Below, in pieces: positions 8,854-16,440 of a stretch of DNA of 64,000 nt. This DNA comes from Flavobacteriaceae bacterium (lineage in GTDB: Bacteria; Bacteroidota; Bacteroidia; Flavobacteriales; Flavobacteriaceae): the NCBI GenBank assembly GCA_009827225.1, contig WUAI01000008.1:1-64000 (forward strand). The letters run 5' to 3'. Under the pieces are notes generated by a model, which was not told the DNA's origin, did not search any database, and saw nothing but the letters and a program-made list of their open reading frames with translations. The number at the start of each line of letters is the position of its first letter. The first letter of the stretch is position 1. The position numbers were made by a program, and so were the translations under genes.

Positions 8854-10560
8854 TTACCGCTTCAGGACTTTTATGGTTTCTGAAATGTTCTGTGAAGAAA
8901 CCAGCTCAATAAAATAGAGTCCCGAAGGACCGTTGATTTGGTAGCCCTCACTCCCGGACGCTAATATTTCCGAAGAAATAATCTGCCCCAAAGAATTCCG
9001 AAGAATAAGTTTTACCTCTCCCAATTGATCATTCCATGAGAACTGTACATAACCAGTGGTAGGGTTTGGAAATGCCACAGCAGATTTTCCTGAATTAGCA
9101 TCAGCGATTCCAAGGTCTGATTGACCCCATCTAAGGATGAAAGAATCCCTTTCACCAGCCGAAGTTAGGAGAAATTGTTCGGTACCAGGATCAAAGTCGC
9201 AAGTGTCAAAAAATCTTCCGGCGACATACAAATTATTCTGAGAATCTGTTCCCAATGAGAATGGAAAGTCTCCTTCGGGTCCGCCTATCTGCTTTGCCCA
9301 GTTTAGTTCACCGTCAGAGGTAAGATTGCAGATAAAGCCATCGGCAAATCCTCCAAACGAAGTAATCTCAAAAACTCCGGCATTGGGATCAAAGTCCACG
9401 GTTTCCTGGAACCTTCCGGCTACATAAATCCTCCCAAAATTATCAACGCGCACGGCATTTCCTCCTTCGGTTTCAGGCCCTCCAAATTGTTTGGCCCAAA
9501 TAAATTCTCCCGTATTGGTCATCTTAAGTAGAAAGGCATCGGCTCCCCCGTTCGAAGTCATAAAAAATTCCCCTGCACCCGTATTGAAATCGACGGTCTC
9601 CCTGAACTCTCCTGTCACGACCAAATTGCCTTGGTTATCGATTGTAAAACCATCTGGCGTATCTCCGTCTGGTCCGCCAAAGGCGGAAGCCCACACAACG
9701 TCTCCGTTAGAATCGTGCTTCACTATGAATGTGTCTGAGCTACCATTGGAGGTAAACTGTTGTGTTCCGGAACCAGGATCTAAATCTGCCTGATCGGTAA
9801 AAAATCCGGTGGTATAAACCGCCCCGGAATTGTCTGTAGTCATTTCCAACGGCCAAACGAATTGCTCTCCCGAAAGGTGTTTTGCCCACTCGAAATTCCC
9901 GTCCGAATCTAGTTTTGTGACAAAGCCATCATAAAAACTGGGTATGCTAGTGTCTTCCAACTCAAATACTCCTGAACCGGGATCCATATCTACGATTCCT
10001 TGAAACGGGCCGCCAAAATAAATGGAATCATCGGTGCCCAGATCAATTCCGCTGGTAAAAACAAAACCAGGGTTGGCTACTATTTGTTTCACCCAAAAGA
10101 AGTTTCCGTTATCTGTCAATTTCAGAATAAAACCATCGTTAGAACCTGAATTTGCCGATAAGAACTCCGTACCAGCTCCCGGATCAAAATCGATAGTTCC
10201 GGCAAAATAACCCGCTATCAAGATATCTCCGTTCGAATCTACTCTTAAATCCACAGCATTAATTCCATTGGCATTACCCAGCTTCTTCACCCATAAAAAA
10301 TCTCTCTCTGAAGTATATTTTGCAATGTAGACATCCGTATCTCCAACCGCCGTGAGTTCTTCCACCCCGGCACCGGGATCAAAATCTACAGTTCCACTGA
10401 AATTACCCACTGCATAAATGTGATCATTACCATCTACGGTAATGGTGTTCAGGTCATCCTGGCCGGGACTACCAAGCTGGAAAGCCCATTCAAACTCAGC
10501 GTTCTGAGCAGACAGGCCTACAAAACTCAAACAAAAAACAAGGGGTAAAATCTTCTTCAT
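8854..10560 (-). CDS. Secreted beta-propeller-like protein with FDPGAG repeats and a type IX sorting domain
   Basis: Signal peptide MKKILPLVFCLSFVGLSAQ, then about seven repeats of roughly 60 residues each carrying a DFDPGAG-type motif (variants DMDPGSG, DLDPGSG, DFNTGAG, DFDPNAG, DFDPGTE). These resemble SBBP/beta-propeller repeats. The last ~75 residues (AFPNPTTGYVQFSW to ETIKVLKR) are a type A type IX secretion sorting domain, so the protein should be exported to the cell surface or medium. The ligand is unknown. It is separated from pgk by 14 bp and may be co-transcribed with it, which would be a functionally odd pairing. Confidence 0.88.
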   Translation of the reverse strand: MKKILPLVFCLSFVGLSAQNAEFEWAFQLGSPGQDDLNTITVDGNDHIYAVGNFSGTVDFDPGAGVEELTAVGDTDVYIAKYTSERDFLWVKKLGNANGINAVDLRVDSNGDILIAGYFAGTIDFDPGAGTEFLSANSGSNDGFILKLTDNGNFFWVKQIVANPGFVFTSGIDLGTDDSIYFGGPFQGIVDMDPGSGVFELEDTSIPSFYDGFVTKLDSDGNFEWAKHLSGEQFVWPLEMTTDNSGAVYTTGFFTDQADLDPGSGTQQFTSNGSSDTFIVKHDSNGDVVWASAFGGPDGDTPDGFTIDNQGNLVVTGEFRETVDFNTGAGEFFMTSNGGADAFLLKMTNTGEFIWAKQFGGPETEGGNAVRVDNFGRIYVAGRFQETVDFDPNAGVFEITSFGGFADGFICNLTSDGELNWAKQIGGPEGDFPFSLGTDSQNNLYVAGRFFDTCDFDPGTEQFLLTSAGERDSFILRWGQSDLGIADANSGKSAVAFPNPTTGYVQFSWNDQLGEVKLILRNSLGQIISSEILASGSEGYQINGPSGLYFIELVSSQNISETIKVLKR

Positions 10561-10574
10561 AGGATAACAGGTGT

Positions 10575-11762
10575 TTATGCTAACATAGTTTCGATTCCGG
10601 GTAATATCTTACCCTCGAGCATTTCTAACATGGCTCCACCACCGGTCGACACATAACTCACTTTATCCGACAAATTAAATTGCTTCACCGCAGCTACGGA
10701 ATCACCACCACCTACCAAAGAGAATGCTCCATCCTCCGTAGATTGAGCTATGGCGTTTCCGATATGAATGGTTCCCTTGGAAAAATTGGGCATTTCAAAA
10801 ACCCCCACCGGACCATTCCATAAGATGGTTTCCGAATTGAGAACCACCTCCGCAAATTTCTTGTTGGACTCGGGCCCTGCATCCAGACCCATCCATCCGT
10901 CAGGAATTTCGTTAATAGGCGATACGTTTGTTTCTGCGTCATTGGAAAACTCGTTGGCGATCACCGAATCAATGGGCAAATGCACAGAAACATTCTTGGC
11001 GGCCGCTTTGCTCAAAATTTCCAATGCGAGATCCTGTTTATCTTCTTCCACTAATGAATTCCCAATGTTGCCTCCCTGGGCCTTAACGAAGGTAAAGGCC
11101 ATTCCGCCACCGATAATCAAATGATCGATCTTATCAAGAATATTTTCGATAATTGTGATCTTGGACGATACTTTAGCGCCGCCGATAACAGCAGTTATTG
11201 GGGACTTGCCATCTTTAAGCACCTTGTTTACATTTTCTATTTCTGAAGCTAAAAGATACCCGAAACATTTCTGATCCGGGAAGAATTGCGCGATCACCGC
11301 CGTGGAAGCGTGGGCCCTGTGAGCCGTACCAAAAGCATCGTTTACATAGATGTCTCCGTTTTCTGATAACTGCTTTGCGAAATCCACATTTCCTTCTTTT
11401 TCTTCTGAATAAAACCGTAAGTTCTCCAGGAGTAAAATCTGTCCCGGTCCAAGTTGATTTACCGCATCTGTTGCAATATCTCCAACACAATCTTCGACAA
11501 ATTTTACCTGCACTCCCAGTACTTCCGAGGCTTTCGCCACAATATGTTTTAAGGAAAACTTATCTTCTTTTCCACTTGGCCTGCCTAAGTGAGACATCAA
11601 AACACAGCTTCCACCATCTTCGAGCACCTTAATAATCGAAGGTTTTGCAGCCTCTATTCGAGTGGCATCAGTGACCTCTAAATTTTCATTTAAAGGAACA
11701 TTAAAATCCACACGGATTAACGCCTTTTTATCTTTAAAATCAATATCATTTATCGTTTGCAT
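10575..11762 (-). CDS. pgk: Phosphoglycerate kinase
   Basis: Glycolytic enzyme transferring phosphate between 1,3-bisphosphoglycerate and ADP. I choose the ATG at 11762 (MQTINDIDFKDKKALIRVDFNVPLN), giving 395 residues, the normal length. An upstream in-frame start adds seven poorly conserved residues. Family motifs are visible: RVDFNVPLN, SHLGRPSG, LLLENLRFY, GGAKVSSKI, the nucleotide loop NGPVGVFE and the C-terminal GGGDSVAAV. A TATATTTG promoter box sits 18 bp upstream on the minus strand. Confidence 0.97.
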   Translation of the reverse strand: MQTINDIDFKDKKALIRVDFNVPLNENLEVTDATRIEAAKPSIIKVLEDGGSCVLMSHLGRPSGKEDKFSLKHIVAKASEVLGVQVKFVEDCVGDIATDAVNQLGPGQILLLENLRFYSEEKEGNVDFAKQLSENGDIYVNDAFGTAHRAHASTAVIAQFFPDQKCFGYLLASEIENVNKVLKDGKSPITAVIGGAKVSSKITIIENILDKIDHLIIGGGMAFTFVKAQGGNIGNSLVEEDKQDLALEILSKAAAKNVSVHLPIDSVIANEFSNDAETNVSPINEIPDGWMGLDAGPESNKKFAEVVLNSETILWNGPVGVFEMPNFSKGTIHIGNAIAQSTEDGAFSLVGGGDSVAAVKQFNLSDKVSYVSTGGGAMLEMLEGKILPGIETMLA

Positions 11763-11780
11763 GTCTAAAATTTTGAGAAA

Positions 11781-11788
11781 CAAATATA
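11781..11788 (-). promoter_or_regulatory. -7 promoter element of pgk
   Basis: Reverse complement TATATTTG, 18 bp before the pgk ATG. A minus-strand TTTG at 11811-11814 gives a spacing of 22, slightly longer than the usual 19-21. Confidence 0.6.
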
Positions 11789-11847
11789 ACTGTTTTTAGG
11801 GCACGGATTTCAAAAGGTTTGGCGTTCGATTCTGAAGATAATTTGTG

Positions 11848-11855
11848 TAGTTTTG
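11848..11855 (+). promoter_or_regulatory. Possible -7 element of holB
   Basis: TAGTTTTG matches TAnnTTTG and ends only three bases before the chosen holB ATG at 11859. If used, the transcript would be leaderless or nearly so. Confidence 0.35.
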
Positions 11856-11858
11856 TGT

Positions 11859-13013
11859 ATGGATTTTTCCGAAATAATCGGGCACGAACATTTGAAATCT
11901 CACCTGAAGACGACCCTCCAGAACGGACGTGTGGCACATGCACAACTTTTCACGGGAATATCAGGAAGTGGTTTACTGCCTTTGGCAATTGCCTATGCCA
12001 AAGAAATTCTCTGTGAACAATACGAAAAAGGAAGTCCAGAATACTTAAAATGTGAACATAAAGTTGCGTCATATGCTCATCCTGACCTGCATTTTGTCTA
12101 TCCGGTAAACACCAACGAATCGATTAAAAAAAATGCTGTATCTGACTCATTTTCAGAAGAATGGAGGTCGTTTATAGGACAAAACCCCTATGGGTCGTTG
12201 CTGGATTGGTTTCAGGTTTTGGGCATTGAAAACAAACAGGGAAACATCAATGTTAAGGAAGCGGAAGACATTTCAAAAAAGCTATCGCTCAAGTCGTATG
12301 AAGGCGGGTATAAGGTGATGATCATCTGGATGGCAGACAAGATGAATGTGGAATGCTCAAATAAGATTTTGAAGCTGGTGGAGGAGCCGCCAGACAAAAC
12401 TGTTCTTCTCATGCTTACTGAAGATGAAGAGCAGATCATTAATACTATCCGGTCGAGGTGTCAAACTTTACACGTTCCTGCGCTACCTGAAAATGAAATT
12501 TCCAAGGCGCTGATAAAAAACCACAATGTGCCCGAAAAGGAAGCACTTCGAATAAGCCGAAGAGCCCATGGCGATTATAACAAGGCACTGCACATCTTTC
12601 ATAACGATGATACCGATTCCATCTTTGAACAATGGTTTGTTTCCTGGGTTCGAACCGCATTTAAGGCGAAAGGTAATAAGAAATCCATTCAGGAATTGTT
12701 GCACTGGAGTGATGCCATGGCGGCTCAAGGACGGGAGGTCCAAAAGAATTTCCTCACATATTGCATTGAATTATTCCGGCAGGCAATGTTAAAAAATTAC
12801 ACTGCTGATGCACTCATCTATTTTGAAACCAAGGATGAAAAATTCACTATCGAAAAATTTGCTCCCTTCATTCATCAAAACAATATTTTCGAAATTGTTG
12901 ACGCGTTGGAAAATGCCATTTATCATATTGAACGAAATGGAAATGCCAAAATCATCTTTACAGATCTTTCCATACAATTAACACGACTTATACATCGCAA
13001 AGAAGTAGTATAA
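11859..13013 (+). CDS. holB: DNA polymerase III subunit delta-prime
   Basis: Clamp-loader component of the replicative polymerase. I choose the ATG at 11859 (MDFSEIIGHEHLKSHLKTTL); a TTG two codons upstream is less likely. Of 384 residues, the AAA+ region shows a degenerate P-loop, GISGSGLLPLA, without the usual Lys, as known for delta-prime subunits. It also has KILKLVEEPPDKTVLLMLTE and the sensor-1-like TIRSRCQ. The first cysteines (EILCEQYEKG.PEYLKC) may be the remnant of the zinc module. Divergent from pgk, convergent with the methyltransferase. Confidence 0.9.
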   Translation: MDFSEIIGHEHLKSHLKTTLQNGRVAHAQLFTGISGSGLLPLAIAYAKEILCEQYEKGSPEYLKCEHKVASYAHPDLHFVYPVNTNESIKKNAVSDSFSEEWRSFIGQNPYGSLLDWFQVLGIENKQGNINVKEAEDISKKLSLKSYEGGYKVMIIWMADKMNVECSNKILKLVEEPPDKTVLLMLTEDEEQIINTIRSRCQTLHVPALPENEISKALIKNHNVPEKEALRISRRAHGDYNKALHIFHNDDTDSIFEQWFVSWVRTAFKAKGNKKSIQELLHWSDAMAAQGREVQKNFLTYCIELFRQAMLKNYTADALIYFETKDEKFTIEKFAPFIHQNNIFEIVDALENAIYHIERNGNAKIIFTDLSIQLTRLIHRKEVV

Positions 13014-13062
13014 GAAATTCTTATGACATTTATTCAAATCAATTGCTATTGATTATTAATAT

Positions 13063-13083
13063 TGGCTTTAAATAAAGCCTTTT
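13063..13083. terminator. Bidirectional terminator hairpin between holB and the methyltransferase
   Basis: Perfect inverted repeat GGCTTTA / TAAAGCC with a 2-base spacer, followed by four T on the plus strand and flanked by A-rich sequence. It lies in the 147-bp convergent gap. The remainder of the gap shows no gene. Confidence 0.65.
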
Positions 13084-13160
13084 AAGCAAGGTTATTCCTT
13101 CTGGCTAGGAATTTACCCAAGACTGCGCAGAGTGTTCCTTAGGGCGTATTTAAACTTGAT

Positions 13161-14015
13161 TTAGCTCTTTCGGAAGCAGTAAATTAATGAAGAGTATTCT
13201 CCACTTCGTTTGGCTTTCCAATTTGACGACCATCCAATCCAAAATGATCGAAGTGAAAACCTTTTGCCGGTTTTGTATTTTTCAGAAAGCAAACTCACAT
13301 AGTAGGAATCAAAAATCATTGGGCGAATTTCTTCTAATGCCATTTGTTTCGAAAATATTCTTTTCATACTTGATTGGGAAAAATGCCAAAGGTGTCTGGG
13401 GGTATCGTATGCCGCCCAATATTCCCGATAAAATTGTGCGTCGTAAGAATTGTAATTCGGAACAGCAACAATAAGAACACCGTTTGCTGATAATAAATTC
13501 TCCAGCTTAGCACAAGTTGCTTTGAGGTTGGGTACGTGCTCTAAAACATGCCACAAAGTAATGACATCAAACTTGGAGCCATCTAAATCATCTATGGAAT
13601 TAAACAAAGAAATTCCTTTCTTTTGAGCCAAGCGCGCTGCGGTTTCATTCGGTTCCACCCCAGCACTTTCCCAACCCTGCTGCATCGCCGATTTCAGAAA
13701 ATCTCCGGTTCCGGCTCCTACATCCAACAGTCTGCCTTTCGGATGAAGTTTGTTGATGAGCGATAGTTTCTTTTTGAGGGAATATTTTTTGACCTGCTGA
13801 TACAGAAAAGACAGGAGCCCTTTATCTGAATCGGTGTGGGAGATATATTCTTCTGAATTGTAATACCCTGGAAGTTCCTCTGCCGATGGGGCCGGATAGG
13901 TCTCAAGCAAATCCAATTCACTATTATAACGGAGCTCAAATTCTTCTCCCGTTACCAGGAAATCTTTTGTTTTTAAGTGACTCTGATGGATGTTGTTTGT
14001 ACTTCTGTCGTTCAT
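13161..14015 (-). CDS. Class I SAM-dependent methyltransferase
   Basis: 284 residues. The Rossmann SAM-binding motif LLDVGAGTGDFL is at about 96-107, followed by ITLWHVLEHVPN (motif typical of Methyltransf_11/23 types) and VPNYNS. The N-terminal 60 residues (ELDLLETYPAP, YYNSEEYISHTDS) match a subgroup often found with polysaccharide or quinone genes, but the substrate cannot be read from the sequence. The ATG at 14015 is preceded directly by a parS site, which occupies the place of the ribosome binding site. No better start is available downstream. Confidence 0.85.
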   Translation of the reverse strand: MNDRSTNNIHQSHLKTKDFLVTGEEFELRYNSELDLLETYPAPSAEELPGYYNSEEYISHTDSDKGLLSFLYQQVKKYSLKKKLSLINKLHPKGRLLDVGAGTGDFLKSAMQQGWESAGVEPNETAARLAQKKGISLFNSIDDLDGSKFDVITLWHVLEHVPNLKATCAKLENLLSANGVLIVAVPNYNSYDAQFYREYWAAYDTPRHLWHFSQSSMKRIFSKQMALEEIRPMIFDSYYVSLLSEKYKTGKRFSLRSFWIGWSSNWKAKRSGEYSSLIYCFRKS

Positions 14016-14031
14016 TGTTCCACGTGAAACA
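14016..14031. promoter_or_regulatory. parS site (ParB binding), copy 1
   Basis: TGTTCCACGTGAAACA differs by a single base from the canonical parS TGTTTCACGTGAAACA and is one of only two near-perfect copies seen in the window. It lies in the short gap between the mnmG stop and the methyltransferase ATG. ParB nucleates on such sites to organise and segregate the origin region. Confidence 0.88.
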
Positions 14032-14050
14032 TTTAAATTCTATATGGGAT

Positions 14051-15922
14051 TTATCTCCCCATATATACCAATAAAACAGAAATATCGTTTGGCGACACAC
14101 CGCTTATTCGGGATGCCTGGGAAACGGATACTGGTTTGATCGCAGTTAATTTTTCCTTAGCCTCAAAAGACAATGACTTTAGTTTGGAATAATCAAAATC
14201 TTCCGGGATTCTAATTCCTTCCAGGCGACTTAACTTATCCGCATTATTTTTCTCTTTTTGAATATATCCTGAATATTTAACCTGAATTTCTGTCTGCTCA
14301 AGCACCTCAGCATCCAGATTATTTTGCTGAATATATTCCTCAACCTCCGAAATCTTTCTCATATCCCCCATGTCGATATTCGGCCGAGAAAACATCTTAA
14401 ACATCTTGTCGCTTTGTTTTACTTCCGCAGAATTGTTTTCTGAAAGTATTGGATTAATAACTTCGGGAACTACACTTGTATTCTTAAAAAAAGAAATGAA
14501 GGAGTCGCTTTCTGTTTTCTTTTTTTCCATTTTTCTTAGCCTCTTTTCCGAAGCCAAACCAATGTCAAAAGATTTTGGTGTCAATCGAAAATCAGCATTA
14601 TCCTGTCTTAATAAGGTTCTATATTCCGCTCGCGAAGTAAACATGCGATAAGGCTCTTCGGTCCCTTTAGTAATCAAATCATCAATGAGTACCCCAATGT
14701 AAGCCTCATCTCTTTGAAGCACAAAAGGATCTTTCTCATTAATCTTCAGATGAGCATTAATTCCGGCCATAAGCCCTTGAGAAGCAGCTTCCTCATAACC
14801 GGTAGTTCCATTGATCTGTCCGGCGAAATACAAGCCTGAAACCAGCTTGGTTTCCAGGGTATGTTTCAACTGAGTGGGGGGGAAATAATCATACTCTATA
14901 GCATAACCCGGTCTGAAAAATTTCACATTTCCAAAACCATCACATTCCTTTAAGGCTTTAAACTGAACATCCTCAGGCAGTGATGTCGAGAAACCATTGA
15001 TGTAATATTCAACAGTATTCCAACCTTCTGGTTCCACAAAAAGCTGATGCCGGTCTTTATCAGCAAAACGATTGATCTTGTCTTCTATTGACGGACAATA
15101 CCTTGGGCCAATACTTTTGATGGCTCCATTAAACATTGGTGACCGATCAAATCCCTCTTTCAATAAATCATGGACCAACGGACTGGTATAACTCATGTGA
15201 CAAGCGCGTTGTTCAGTAAGGGGCTTTGTTTCATCTGAAAATGAAAACTTCTGAGGGGAATCATCACCAGGCTGTATGACCATCTTGCTAAAGTCCAAAG
15301 ATCGACCATCAACTCTTGGAGGGGTTCCTGTCTTCATGCGGCCAGAATCAAAACCCAAATCCACAAGATCCTTCGTGATTCCGGTTGCAGCCCTTTCACC
15401 GGCTCTACCACCACCAAACTGTTTTTCTCCTATATGGATAAGGCCATTTAAGAAGGTACCATTAGTGAGAATAACACTTTTAGCACGTACTTCCAATCCC
15501 AAAGAAGTTTTTACCCCTACTACTTTATCTCCCTCAACGATAATCCCGGAGACCATTTCCTGGTAGAACTCTAAATTGGGTGTGTTCTCCAGCATCATTC
15601 TCCAACTTTCCGCAAAACGCATTCTGTCGCTCTGAACCCTCGGGCTCCACATAGCAGGACCTTTGGATTTATTCAGCATCTTAAATTGAATCGCGGTCTT
15701 ATCAGAAACAATCCCGCTATAGCCCCCCATTGCATCAATCTCCCGAACAATCTGTCCTTTCGCAATACCGCCCATAGCGGGATTACAAGACATCTGCGCA
15801 ATGTTCTGAAGATTCATAGTGATCAACAGCGTTCTTGAGCCCATGTTAGCTGCGGCTGCGGCCGCCTCTGAACCGGCATGTCCACCACCTACAACTATTA
15901 CATCAAATTCCTTATCAAACAT
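14051..15922 (-). CDS. mnmG: tRNA uridine-5-carboxymethylaminomethyl modification enzyme MnmG (GidA)
   Basis: With MnmE it installs the cmnm5 group at U34 of several tRNAs, using FAD and folate. 623 residues, the normal length. The FAD-binding motif [12 protein letters not shown] is at the N-terminus, followed by [12 protein letters not shown] and the C-terminal [17 protein letters not shown]. GidA is a classical neighbour of replication origins in several phyla. Here it is bracketed by parS sites at 14016-14031 and 15931-15946. Its promoter box (15963-15970) puts the second parS inside the 5' leader. Confidence 0.97.
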   Translation of the reverse strand: MFDKEFDVIVVGGGHAGSEAAAAAANMGSRTLLITMNLQNIAQMSCNPAMGGIAKGQIVREIDAMGGYSGIVSDKTAIQFKMLNKSKGPAMWSPRVQSDRMRFAESWRMMLENTPNLEFYQEMVSGIIVEGDKVVGVKTSLGLEVRAKSVILTNGTFLNGLIHIGEKQFGGGRAGERAATGITKDLVDLGFDSGRMKTGTPPRVDGRSLDFSKMVIQPGDDSPQKFSFSDETKPLTEQRACHMSYTSPLVHDLLKEGFDRSPMFNGAIKSIGPRYCPSIEDKINRFADKDRHQLFVEPEGWNTVEYYINGFSTSLPEDVQFKALKECDGFGNVKFFRPGYAIEYDYFPPTQLKHTLETKLVSGLYFAGQINGTTGYEEAASQGLMAGINAHLKINEKDPFVLQRDEAYIGVLIDDLITKGTEEPYRMFTSRAEYRTLLRQDNADFRLTPKSFDIGLASEKRLRKMEKKKTESDSFISFFKNTSVVPEVINPILSENNSAEVKQSDKMFKMFSRPNIDMGDMRKISEVEEYIQQNNLDAEVLEQTEIQVKYSGYIQKEKNNADKLSRLEGIRIPEDFDYSKLKSLSFEAKEKLTAIKPVSVSQASRISGVSPNDISVLLVYMGR

Positions 15923-15930
15923 ATTCCTAA

Positions 15931-15946
15931 TGTTCCACGTGGAACA
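15931..15946. promoter_or_regulatory. parS site (ParB binding), copy 2
   Basis: TGTTCCACGTGGAACA is a perfect 16-bp palindrome of the parS form TGTTnCACGTGnAACA. It lies between the mnmG -7 box and its ATG, so ParB bound there could also affect mnmG transcription. Confidence 0.9.
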
Positions 15947-15962
15947 ATCTTAATTATGGCTG

Positions 15963-15970
15963 CAAATATA
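15963..15970 (-). promoter_or_regulatory. -7 promoter element of mnmG
   Basis: Reverse complement TATATTTG, 40 bp before the mnmG ATG; parS copy 2 lies between the two. Confidence 0.55.
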
Positions 15971-16026
15971 AGTTAAACATCTCATTTTCAGCGCATTGCG
16001 AAGTTAATTGTTTCATAATCAAGTAG

Positions 16027-16440
16027 TTAAAATCTCCTAATGGCTAAAGCGGCATCCTCCCTCGATCTCATTTCCTCCTTCTCATCATTCGTCTTATCCT
16101 TGTATCCACAGAAATGTAGTACGCCGTGAATGATGACTCGATGAAGCTCATCCTCGAAAGTCTCCCTGTATTCCTTCGCATTATCTTCTACTCTTTCTAC
16201 AGAAATATAGATCTCCCCACCTACTTCCTTTCCAAGCACATTTCCGAAGCTAATAATATCCGTAAGAGTATCATGGCCCAGAAACCTGATATTCATGTCA
16301 TGTAAATACTTATCGTCGCAGAAAATAAAAGATATATCCCCAACGGATCTTTCTTCGGAAACAATCACATCGGCAATCCAATCTTTAATCTCTTCTTGGT
16401 GGAGTAATTCAAACTCTTCTTCAAAAAAGAATTCAATCAT
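16027..16440 (-). CDS. ybeY: Endoribonuclease YbeY (rRNA maturation)
   Basis: Single-strand-specific metallo-RNase involved in 16S rRNA 3' maturation and ribosome quality control. I choose the ATG at 16440 (MIEFFFEEEFELL), giving 137 residues; an upstream in-frame start would reach into the preceding gene. The signature HGVLHFCGYKDKT is present, but the third zinc ligand of the usual HxxxHxxGYDH motif is not a His here. This variant is familiar to me from Bacteroidota, though I could not check it. Its start overlaps the end of the DUF4175 gene by 8 bp. Confidence 0.9.
   Translation of the reverse strand: MIEFFFEEEFELLHQEEIKDWIADVIVSEERSVGDISFIFCDDKYLHDMNIRFLGHDTLTDIISFGNVLGKEVGGEIYISVERVEDNAKEYRETFEDELHRVIIHGVLHFCGYKDKTNDEKEEMRSREDAALAIRRF

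Noticed and set aside
13014-13160. Convergent gap next to mnmG as the replication origin
   Set aside because: Only 147 bp, with a terminator hairpin and no DnaA-like boxes; the 533-bp AT-rich gap fits far better.
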